Made by a program: the position numbers and the translations under genes | The notes under the pieces: model-generated | What the model was told of the DNA's origin: nothing | What the model saw: only the letters and a program-made list of their open reading frames with translations | Database searches by the model: none | Shown: positions 7,257-12,769 of the stretch, piece after piece | Position numbering within the stretch: position 1 is the stretch's first letter | How the letters are laid out: every line of letters begins with the position of its first letter | From: an uncultured Eubacteriales bacterium | GTDB lineage: Bacteria > Bacillota_A > Clostridia > Oscillospirales > Oscillospiraceae | Reading direction: 5' to 3' | Length of the DNA stretch: 13,947 nt | Assembly (NCBI GenBank): GCA_949739085.1 | Contig: CATIYU010000242.1 | Location: 1-13,947, forward strand

Positions 7257-7358
7257 GAAAGAAAAAGTAAGCAAAAAGAACTTTAAACCGCCCCCGGCTG
7301 CCCTGCCGGACCGAACTTCCCGCCTGGTAACGGGGGAACGGCGGGCGCCGGGGGAGCG
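7257..7358 (+). repeat. Repeat copy 1, right fragment
   Basis: The first 29 bases (7257-7285) are identical to 8217-8245. The following ~73 G+C-rich bases match the tail of copy 2 at roughly 65-70% by hand alignment, ending around GGAGCG. It lies directly upstream of the ribosome site of the first exporter gene. Confidence 0.75.
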
Positions 7359-7399
7359 CAGATCAACTGAAACATCCCAGAAAATAAGGAGTGATATCC

Positions 7400-8218
7400 A
7401 TGGAGACTGCCAAACAGGCCCTGCCTCCGGACTACAATAGCCGCCTGGCTGTCATGGCTGAGGCGGAGCGGGCCAACGAGTACCTCTTCCAGGTGCTGGA
7501 GATCGGGCAGTATATGCTCCAGTGCGGCGGGGAAGTCAGCCGGGTGGAGGACAGCATCCGGCGCATGTGCATAGCCTACGGCGCGGAGCGGGCGGACGTA
7601 TTTGCCATTACCAACAGCATAGTGGTTACCATCCACGCCCACCGCTTCGGTTCCCTGACCCAGACCCGCCGGGTCACAGGCCAGCAGTACGACCTGCACC
7701 GGCTGGAACTGCTCAACCATCTCAGCCGCCGGATCTGCCTGGAGCGGCTGAGCCCGGAGGACGCGGAACGGGCCCTGGACGCCATTCTGGCCGCGCCTCA
7801 GTACAGCTTTCCCGTACAGCTGGCCACCTACGCCCTGATCTCCTCCTCGTTCTCCCTGTTTTTTGGCGGCACCGCCCTGGACGCCCTCGCCTCCGGCGTC
7901 ATCGGCGTGGTGCTGAAATACATGGACCGGCTGATTCGCAAAACAGAGGCGTCCGCCTTTTTGTCGGCCCTGCTGTGCTCCTGCTTGGGGGGGCTGCTGG
8001 CGGGACTGGCGGTCCACGGCGGTCTGGGGGACGATGTGGGGAAAATCAGCATTGGCAATATCATGCTGTTCATACCCGGCGTCGCCCTGACCAACTCCCT
8101 CCGGGACATGTTCAGCGGCAACACCCTGGCCGGGCTCATGCGCTTTATTGAGGCTGTGCTGCTGGCTCTGACAATCGCCTTTGGTTTTGCCGTGGCGGCC
8201 TCCCTTACTTTTTCTTGA
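7400..8218 (+). CDS. Threonine/serine exporter, N-terminal-type subunit (ThrE/DUF1212)
   Basis: The protein has 272 residues. The first ~135 form the soluble ThrE domain: LEIGQYMLQCGGEVSRVEDSI, then AITNSIVVTIHA, then a helical segment. About five hydrophobic helices follow at 137-157, 158-175, 185-206, 215-235 and 245-270. The family signature PGVALTNSLRDMFSG is at 226-240. Family members export threonine and serine across the inner membrane using the proton gradient. In many Firmicutes, as here, the transporter is split in two genes; the second half follows. ATG 7400 has AAGGAG 8 nt upstream; a GTG at 7391 in the same frame overlaps that site and is rejected. The last residues (LTFS) and the stop lie inside the head of repeat copy 2, so the natural C-terminus may have been replaced when the repeat arrived. 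Confidence 0.9.
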   Translation: METAKQALPPDYNSRLAVMAEAERANEYLFQVLEIGQYMLQCGGEVSRVEDSIRRMCIAYGAERADVFAITNSIVVTIHAHRFGSLTQTRRVTGQQYDLHRLELLNHLSRRICLERLSPEDAERALDAILAAPQYSFPVQLATYALISSSFSLFFGGTALDALASGVIGVVLKYMDRLIRKTEASAFLSALLCSCLGGLLAGLAVHGGLGDDVGKISIGNIMLFIPGVALTNSLRDMFSGNTLAGLMRFIEAVLLALTIAFGFAVAASLTFS

Positions 8219-8316
8219 AAGAAAAAGTAAGCAAAAAGAACTTTATTCCGCTTCGGACTGCCCCGCTGGACTGGGATTCCCACCCGGTGACGGGAGAGCG
8301 GCGGCGTCCGGGAGCG
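8204..8316 (+). repeat. Repeat copy 2 (intact): palindromic head plus G+C-rich tail
   Basis: The head is a 28-bp near-perfect palindrome (8204-8216 pairs with 8219-8231, centre GA), followed by GCAAAAAGAACTTTA and about 70 G+C-rich bases similar to 7286-7358. It overlaps the 3' end of the first exporter gene and fills the gap before the second. As RNA the head could form a hairpin, but the two-base centre is tight. The tail keeps an open frame similar to copy 1 (KEKVSKKNF...TGERR), which can lure gene callers into false N-terminal extensions. Confidence 0.75.
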
Positions 8317-8346
8317 GAAAAACGCAGGCAAGGAAGGATGAACGAC

Positions 8347-8802
8347 ATGCGGTATATGATGGAACTGACCACCGCCTTTTTAGGCTCTCTGGGCTTTGCC
8401 CTGCTGTTTCACGTACGAAGGCAGAAACTGCTGCTGGCCAGCCTGGGGGGCCTGCTGGCATGGGGCATTTATTTGCTGATGGGCGTTGCCTCAGACCAGG
8501 ACGTGGTCCGCTATTTTGCGGCCTCGGTGGTGCTGACCGTCTACGCGGAGGTGCTGGCCCGGGTGGTAAAGTGCCCCGCCACGCTCTTTATCATCATCGG
8601 GGCAGTGCCCCTGATTCCCGGCGGGTCCCTGTACCACACCATGGAGTATTTCATGCGCAGCGACATGGCGGCCTGCTCCGCCCAGGGGCTGACCACGATG
8701 CTGCTGGCGGTGGCCATCGCGGTGGGAATCCTGTTCCCCACGTCGATTTTCCAGCTGGTGTACCGGCTGGGGGCCACGGTGAAAAAATCGGGGAGATCGT
8801 GA
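8347..8802 (+). CDS. Threonine/serine exporter, C-terminal-type subunit (ThrE_2/DUF3815)
   Basis: A 151-residue, very hydrophobic protein with about five membrane helices (4-21, 27-46, 52-73, 78-90, 113-137). Its signature IIIGAVPLIPGG at 82-93 is followed by a HTMEYFM segment, as in the ThrE_2 family, whose members pair with the DUF1212 subunit to complete the exporter. ATG 8347 is preferred: AGGA at 8335-8338 lies 8 nt upstream. ATG 8338 in the same frame is only 0-4 nt from usable AAGG sequences and is less likely. The frame stays open upstream to 8215, but that part is repeat copy 2, not protein. It lies 128 nt after the first subunit, in the same direction and probably on the same transcript, ending at the hairpin 8811-8838. 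Confidence 0.88.
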   Translation: MRYMMELTTAFLGSLGFALLFHVRRQKLLLASLGGLLAWGIYLLMGVASDQDVVRYFAASVVLTVYAEVLARVVKCPATLFIIIGAVPLIPGGSLYHTMEYFMRSDMAACSAQGLTTMLLAVAIAVGILFPTSIFQLVYRLGATVKKSGRS

Positions 8803-8810
8803 TTATAAGT

Positions 8811-8846
8811 AGAGGCGCACCCGGCTAGGTGCGCCTCTTGTGTTCT
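8811..8846. terminator. Terminator between exporter genes and converging anti-sigma gene
   Basis: A perfect 11-bp stem (8811-8821 with 8828-8838, loop CGGCTA) is followed on the plus strand by TTGTGTTCT, a modest U-run. It lies between converging genes and could serve both, although the minus-strand side (ACTTATAATC) has no real U-tract. Confidence 0.7.
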
Positions 8847-8847
8847 G

Positions 8848-9726
8848 TTACGGCTGGGAGCAGGTAAACGCCATCTCCTCCGCCGGGAAATACACGCCCC
8901 AGCAGGGGAGCGTGTCCTGCCCGTCAAAGCCGGAGAAAGCTTCCGGCAGGCTCTGGACGTCTGCGCCGGGCAGATAAATGAGGAATGCCGCGCCCTCCTC
9001 CAGACGGAAGGACGTTCCCTCCGGAACCGCCTCCAGGGAGACGGACGAGGCTGCCGCCGTGTAGACGCAAATCCCGGCCTCCTCCAGCTCGGAGAATACG
9101 CCGCTGAACCGCGTTCCATCCGCCAGGGTCCCGGAGAACGCGCCGTCAGCCGCTACGGACAGCGCCGCCCCGCAGTCGGGACAGGTAAACTGCTCCGGCA
9201 TTTGGGAGAAGAAATCCGGCAGGGCGCCGTCCCGAACCAGCAGACCCTCCTCCTTCTCCAGGGAATCTTCCGCCTCCAGGCCGCCCGCGTCCGCCAGGGC
9301 CGGCTGGAAGCCCTCTTCGCCGTCTGCGGCACACCGGGGCACAGCGCCGTTGGCGGCCGACTGACAGGAGATGGCGTCTGTGGATATAAGGGCGTCCTTT
9401 GCGGCGCTGCTCAGCCGCCACACCCCCAGAAGGGCCACCGCGCAGCAGGCGGCGACCGCCGCCCACCGCCGCCAGGAGCGCGGGCGGATGACTTTGTTCG
9501 TCTCCTGGGGAGTCTGCCGGACCAGCTCCATCACCCCGGCGGAAAATCCCTCCGGGGCCTCCTCAATCGTGGACAGAACGTCGTGAATGGCAATCAAACC
9601 GTCAAAGTATGCCTGACAGGCGGGACACTGGGCCATGTGCTCCATCAGCCCGCCCCGGTCCTCCTCCGGCAGAACGCCGTCAACCAGGGCGCTGACCAGC
9701 TCCTCATATTCCTCACAGCTTCTCAC
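8848..9726 (-). CDS. Membrane anti-sigma factor with N-terminal zinc finger
   Basis: The protein has 292 residues. The N-terminal zf-HC2 domain has the anti-sigma signature H30-x3-C34-x2-C37 (HMAQCPAC). One membrane helix lies at about 87-106 (WAAVAACCAVALLGVW), followed by an external region of about 185 residues with a CPDC pair (C182/C185) and a Cys near the end. It should hold the ECF sigma factor inactive at the membrane until a signal reaches the outer domain. It follows the sigma gene with a 14-nt overlap. GTG 9726 is chosen as start because AAGGAGG lies 7 nt upstream; GTG 9732 sits only 2 nt from it. The outer domain resembles no sensor I recognise. The signal and mode of release (proteolysis or conformational) are unknown. 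Confidence 0.85.
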   Translation of the reverse strand: MRSCEEYEELVSALVDGVLPEEDRGGLMEHMAQCPACQAYFDGLIAIHDVLSTIEEAPEGFSAGVMELVRQTPQETNKVIRPRSWRRWAAVAACCAVALLGVWRLSSAAKDALISTDAISCQSAANGAVPRCAADGEEGFQPALADAGGLEAEDSLEKEEGLLVRDGALPDFFSQMPEQFTCPDCGAALSVAADGAFSGTLADGTRFSGVFSELEEAGICVYTAAASSVSLEAVPEGTSFRLEEGAAFLIYLPGADVQSLPEAFSGFDGQDTLPCWGVYFPAEEMAFTCSQP

Positions 9727-10321
9727 GGCCACCCCTCCTTTTGGCTTCTGTCTGTTTAGACGGCAGATAGCCGGATAAGTTCCCGCTCTCCAGCAGGATT
9801 TTTCTCAGGGCGCTTCTGGCCCGGGAGAGCCGGGACTTGACGGTGCCCAGGTCCAGCCCCAGAGCCTGGGAAATCTCCTCGTAGCTGCAATCCTGCACCT
9901 CCCGCAGGGCCAAAATCTGCCGGTGGCCGTCGGAGAGCCGCCCCATGGCCGCCGTCACCGCGTCCCGCAGCTCCATGCCCTCCGCCGCCTCCTGGGGGCC
10001 GGGGGAGCCGTCCGCGGTGGTCAGGACCGCGTCCTCCAGGTTCACGTCCCCCCGCTGGCGGCGGGTCCGGCGCAGATGGTCAATGGCGGCGTTGGAGGTC
10101 AGGCGGTACAGCCAGGTGGCAAAGCCCGCGTCCCCCCGGAAGGAGGGCAGGCCCTTCCAGGCGGAGAGGAACGCCTCCTGGGACACGTCCCGGGCGTCCT
10201 CCGCGCCGCCGCACATCCGCAGGGCCAGGGTATAGACCTTATTCTCGTAGCGCTCCACCAGCTCCTCAAAGGCGTCCGCGCTTCCCGCAGCCGCAGCGCG
10301 GGCCAATTCCTCATCCGTCAT
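9713..10321 (-). CDS. ECF-type RNA polymerase sigma factor
   Basis: A 202-residue protein with the two-domain layout of ECF sigmas. Sigma region 2 is about 16-87: AFEELVERYENKVYTLALRM, then DARDVSQEAFLSAWKGL and FATWLYRLTSNAAIDHLRR, which bind the core enzyme and the -10 region. Sigma region 4 is about 124-177: LSDGHRQILALREVQDCSYEEI, then a helix-turn-helix GLDLGTVKSRLSRARSAL for the -35. A linker rich in Asp/Gly/Pro joins them. ATG 10321 has AGAGGG about 7 nt upstream, inside the end of dus, which it overlaps by 11 nt. Its partner anti-sigma follows with a 14-nt overlap. Regulation is probably by sequestration at the membrane. Whether it also drives its own operon cannot be decided: the promoter before dus looks like a housekeeping one. 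Confidence 0.93.
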   Translation of the reverse strand: MTDEELARAAAAGSADAFEELVERYENKVYTLALRMCGGAEDARDVSQEAFLSAWKGLPSFRGDAGFATWLYRLTSNAAIDHLRRTRRQRGDVNLEDAVLTTADGSPGPQEAAEGMELRDAVTAAMGRLSDGHRQILALREVQDCSYEEISQALGLDLGTVKSRLSRARSALRKILLESGNLSGYLPSKQTEAKRRGGREKL

Positions 10322-11285
10322 GTAAATCCCTCTTGATGTCCCGCGTCACCCGGTAGACGTCTTCCAGCGTCTCCATGTGGACGATCTGTTCTTTGTAGAA
10401 GGAGGCATGGGGCACGCCCTTGAGATACCAGGCGTAGTGCCGCCGGGCCCCCAGTACCGCCTGCCGCTCGCTGGTATAGGCCGCCTCCAGCTCGATCTGC
10501 CGCACCGCCGTATCGCACCGCGCCGCCAGGGGCGGGCGGTCCGGGATGGCCCTGTCCGCCAGGGCGGCCCCGGCCTGCTGGAAGAGCCAGGGGTTGCCGA
10601 AGCAGCCCCGGCCGATCATGGCCATGTCCGCGCCGGTGCGCCGGAGAATCCGGACGGCGTCCTCCGGGGAGAATATGTCCCCGTTGGCGATGACCGGGAT
10701 GGACACCGCCTCCTTTACCTCCCGGATGGTGGTCCAGTCCGCCGTGCCGCCGTACATCTGCACCCGGGTTCTGCCGTGGCCGGCCACGGCGGCTACGCCA
10801 ACCTGCTCCAGCATCCGGCTGAGCTCCACGGCGTTGACGCTGCCCTTGTCCCAGCCCCGGCGCATTTTCACCGTCACCGGCACGCTGCTGGCCTTTACCA
10901 CTGCCTCCGCCAGCCGGGCGGCCTTCTCCGGGTCCCGCATGAGGGCCGCGCCGTCGCCGCTGGAGACCACCTTGCCCACGGGACAGCCCATGTTGATGTC
11001 CAGGATGTCCGCGCCGCTGGCCTCAATGGCAATCTGGGCCGCCTCCGCCATGCAGGAGATATCGCTGCCGAAGATTTGGGCGGCGAAGGGGGCCTCGCCG
11101 GGAAAGGGCCGCAGCAGCTGCCGGCTCTTTTTGTCCTGGTAGCAGAGGGCCTTTGCGCTGACCAGCTCCGTATAGGTCAGCCCCGCCCCCAGCTCCGCGC
11201 AGATCTGCCGGTAGGCGGCGCTGGTGACCCCGGCCATGGGGGCCAGGGCCAGCTGGGAGGATATCTCCACCTGTCCAACGCGCAT
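10311..11285 (-). CDS. dus: tRNA-dihydrouridine synthase (DusB-like)
   Basis: A 324-residue TIM-barrel flavoprotein, the usual size for bacterial Dus enzymes, which reduce specific uridines in the tRNA D-loop with FMN and NADPH. Visible motifs: LAPMAGVTSAAYR at 13-26 (FMN-binding strand 1), NMGCPVGKV at 98-106 with catalytic C101, VKMRRGW with K140, HGRTRVQMYGGTADW starting at H170, IANGDI at 199-204, and MIGRGCFGNPW at 223-233. All core residues are intact. The ATG at 11285 is chosen over the in-frame ATG at 11309 because AGAGGAGG lies 7 nt before it. It is first gene of the operon with the ECF sigma factor and anti-sigma, overlapping the sigma start by 11 nt. Linking tRNA modification to a stress sigma operon is probably a transcription convenience rather than a functional tie. 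Confidence 0.93.
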   Translation of the reverse strand: MRVGQVEISSQLALAPMAGVTSAAYRQICAELGAGLTYTELVSAKALCYQDKKSRQLLRPFPGEAPFAAQIFGSDISCMAEAAQIAIEASGADILDINMGCPVGKVVSSGDGAALMRDPEKAARLAEAVVKASSVPVTVKMRRGWDKGSVNAVELSRMLEQVGVAAVAGHGRTRVQMYGGTADWTTIREVKEAVSIPVIANGDIFSPEDAVRILRRTGADMAMIGRGCFGNPWLFQQAGAALADRAIPDRPPLAARCDTAVRQIELEAAYTSERQAVLGARRHYAWYLKGVPHASFYKEQIVHMETLEDVYRVTRDIKRDLHDG

Positions 11286-11321
11286 GGGTCCGCCTCCTCT
11301 CTGAAGCATCTCATATGGGGT

Positions 11322-11350
11322 ATCTTACCACAAAAAAAATCTCCTTTCAA
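11322..11350 (-). promoter_or_regulatory. Promoter of the dus-sigma-anti-sigma operon
   Basis: On the minus strand, TTGAAA (11350-11345), 17 nt and TAAGAT (11327-11322), about 36 nt before the dus ATG. It looks like a housekeeping (sigma-A) promoter, not an ECF one. Confidence 0.75.
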
Positions 11351-11365
11351 GTCCACAGCCGCGTC

Positions 11366-11394
11366 TTGCGGCGGTCTGGGAAATATGGTATACT
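11366..11394 (+). promoter_or_regulatory. Promoter of the dCMP deaminase gene
   Basis: TTGCGG (11366-11371), 17 nt and TATACT (11389-11394). It is divergent from the dus operon promoter, with only 15 nt between the two -35 boxes. The leader to the ATG at 11527 is about 125 nt; a search by eye showed no strong structure or second gene in it. Confidence 0.75.
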
Positions 11395-11526
11395 TTTTAT
11401 ACACTTTTCAAGGCGGCGGTTCTGCGGCGGAACCGGCTGCCATGCGGGATTTTTTTGCAGCGCTGGGGGCCAATCCAGCGGACCCCGCGCACAGATGACG
11501 GCGTGCGGAAAGAGAAGGAGGCGCCT

Positions 11527-11988
11527 ATGGACCGCATTAGTAAGGAGAACTACTACCTGGATATCGCTGAGACCGTTATTGGACGGTCCACCTGCCTGCG
11601 CCGCCGGTACGGGGCCATCATCGTGAAAAACGACGAGATCATCGCCACCGGCTACAACGGCGCGCCCCGGGGCCGGAAAAACTGCGTGGACCTGGGCCGG
11701 TGCTCCCGGGAGGAGCTGAACGTGCCACGGGGGGAGCGCTACGAGCTCTGCCGCAGCGTCCACGCGGAGGCCAACGCCATTATCTCCGCCGCCCGCCGGG
11801 ACATGGTGGGCGGGACGCTGTACCTGGCGGGAAAGGACGCCGCCACCGGTGAAATCCTCAGCGACGCTACCTCCTGCGCCATGTGCCGGAGGCTGATTAT
11901 CAACGCCGGGCTGGAGCGGGTGGTCATCCGGACCAGCCCCACGGAGTACGCGGTGGTGAACGTGGAGGATTGGGTGGCGGAGGAGTAG
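11527..11988 (+). CDS. Deoxycytidylate (dCMP) deaminase family protein
   Basis: A 153-residue protein of the zinc-dependent cytidine/dCMP deaminase fold. Zinc ligand H79 and proton-shuttling E81 are in SVHAEANAII. The other two ligands, C117 and C120, are in SCAMCRRLIINAG. The common proline before the first of these cysteines is serine here. VIGRSTCLRRRYGAIIVKNDEIIATGYNGAPRG (from residue 17) is the N-terminal core seen in ComEB-like enzymes, and ENYYLDIAETV precedes it. The expected reaction is dCMP to dUMP, feeding dTMP synthesis. ATG 11527 has AAGGAG 6-7 nt upstream, preferred over an upstream in-frame start in the leader. It is a single-gene unit with its own promoter and terminator. Substrate choice within the family (dCMP versus other cytosine compounds) is not proven. 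Confidence 0.87.
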   Translation: MDRISKENYYLDIAETVIGRSTCLRRRYGAIIVKNDEIIATGYNGAPRGRKNCVDLGRCSREELNVPRGERYELCRSVHAEANAIISAARRDMVGGTLYLAGKDAATGEILSDATSCAMCRRLIINAGLERVVIRTSPTEYAVVNVEDWVAEE

Positions 11989-12002
11989 CCGGGCTCTGGA
12001 GC

Positions 12003-12046
12003 CGCGCCAGTTTTGTCCGTTTCACGGATGGAGCCGGCGCGTTTTT
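12003..12046 (+). terminator. Terminator after the dCMP deaminase gene
   Basis: CGCGCC (12003-12008) pairs with GGCGCG (12036-12041), and an inner hairpin TCCGT-TTC-ACGGA lies within the loop. TTTTT follows at 12042-12046. The stem is interrupted but the U-run and position, 15 nt after the stop, fit. Confidence 0.65.
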
Positions 12047-12131
12047 CTGCGCCCGCGGATAGGGGGCGCGAAACCGGGGCAGGCTATGCGGGAGAGCCGG
12101 AGGATATTCCAGAAGTTGTGGCAAATGCAAC

Positions 12132-12160
12132 TTGACAGTCAGGAAGTCCCGGATTAAGAT
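12132..12160 (+). promoter_or_regulatory. Promoter of the Rrf2-family regulator gene
   Basis: Perfect TTGACA (12132-12137), 17 nt and TAAGAT (12155-12160), 29 nt before the GTG start. The putative operator 12145-12167 covers the spacer and -10, so a bound repressor would block polymerase. Confidence 0.85.
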
Positions 12161-12167
12161 AGGAATT
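12145..12167 (+). promoter_or_regulatory. Putative Rrf2 operator, copy 1
   Basis: AGTCC (12145-12149), 9 nt, ATAGGAATT (12159-12167). The same two blocks with the same spacing occur at 12695-12717 before the cysteine desulfurase. The TCC and GGA parts form weak dyad symmetry. Confidence 0.55.
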
Positions 12168-12189
12168 ACAAGAAAGGTGTGGTGAGGCA

Positions 12190-12651
12190 GTGAAGATTTC
12201 CACAAAAAGCCGCTACGCCCTGCACCTGATGCTGGCGCTGGCCATGCAGGAAGAGGGCGTGAACCTGTCTGTAAAGGCGGTGGCGGAGAGCCGGGGAATC
12301 AGCGAAAAATATTTGGAGCAGATTATCCCGGTCCTGGTGCGGTGCGGACTGGTGCGCAGCGTGCGGGGGGCCCGGGGCGGCTACCATCTGACAAAAGACC
12401 CGGAGGACTACACCGTGGGGCTCATCCTGCGGACCGTGGAGGGCAGCATCGCCCCGGTGTCCTGTCTGGACGACGAGGTGAACCAGTGCGCCCTGTGCAA
12501 GGAGTGCGTGACGCTGGACCTCTGGGCCCAGGTGGACCAGGCCATCAGCAACGTGGTGGACCACGTGACCCTGGCGGACCTGGTGGACAGGCAGCGGCGC
12601 ATCGACAACCGCCACGCCGCCCAGCACACCTGCGGCAGGGGAAATTGCTGA
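12190..12651 (+). CDS. Rrf2 family transcriptional regulator (IscR-like)
   Basis: A 153-residue protein of Rrf2 size. The winged helix-turn-helix fills the first ~80 residues: MKISTKSRYALHLMLALA, then GISEKYLEQIIPVLVRCGLVRSVRGARGGYHL, where RGARGGY is the family wing. C92 with a C100/C103/C106 cluster lies where IscR has its three [2Fe-2S] ligands, so Fe-S sensing is likely, though the spacing (C-x7-C-x2-C-x2-C) differs from IscR. C148 and C153 are further cysteines at the tail. GTG 12190 is the start, with GTGAGG and AAGGTG upstream, neither ideal. A cysteine desulfurase follows 118 nt later with its own promoter, so the inferred role is sensing Fe-S or cysteine status and controlling that pathway and itself. 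A CymR-like cysteine regulator is the main alternative. Confidence 0.9.
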   Translation: MKISTKSRYALHLMLALAMQEEGVNLSVKAVAESRGISEKYLEQIIPVLVRCGLVRSVRGARGGYHLTKDPEDYTVGLILRTVEGSIAPVSCLDDEVNQCALCKECVTLDLWAQVDQAISNVVDHVTLADLVDRQRRIDNRHAAQHTCGRGNC

Positions 12652-12658
12652 AAAGCTA

Positions 12659-12687
12659 TTGACAATTTTCTCGCGCCGCCGTATCAT
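12659..12687 (+). promoter_or_regulatory. Promoter of the cysteine desulfurase gene
   Basis: Perfect TTGACA (12659-12664), 17 nt and TATCAT (12682-12687), beginning 8 nt after the regulator's stop codon. The operator-like sequence at 12695-12717 lies over and just after the expected start of transcription. Confidence 0.85.
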
Positions 12688-12694
12688 AGAGGAA

Positions 12695-12717
12695 AGTCCT
12701 ATTTTCATATAGGAATT
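12695..12717 (+). promoter_or_regulatory. Putative Rrf2 operator, copy 2
   Basis: AGTCC (12695-12699), 9 nt, ATAGGAATT (12709-12717). Here the core is a perfect inverted repeat, TCCTAT (12697-12702) and ATAGGA (12709-12714) with a 6-nt centre, as expected for a dimeric regulator. Its position just after the -10 would suit repression. Confidence 0.6.
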
Positions 12718-12769
12718 CAGGGAGAACCGCCAGCCCGCCCGGACTGGAAAAAGAAGGAAGGTACGCAAT

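Noticed and set aside
7126..7440. Plus-strand open frame of 104 codons between the acetyltransferase and the exporter
   Set aside because: It is out of frame with both real genes, overlaps both, and is made largely of repeat copy 1.
8215..8346. N-terminal extension of the second exporter subunit (KEKVSKKNF...)
   Set aside because: This stretch is repeat copy 2. A similar peptide is readable from copy 1, where no exporter subunit follows in that frame.
10377..11498. Plus-strand open frame opposite dus
   Set aside because: It contradicts the intact Dus protein on the minus strand and runs across two divergent promoters.
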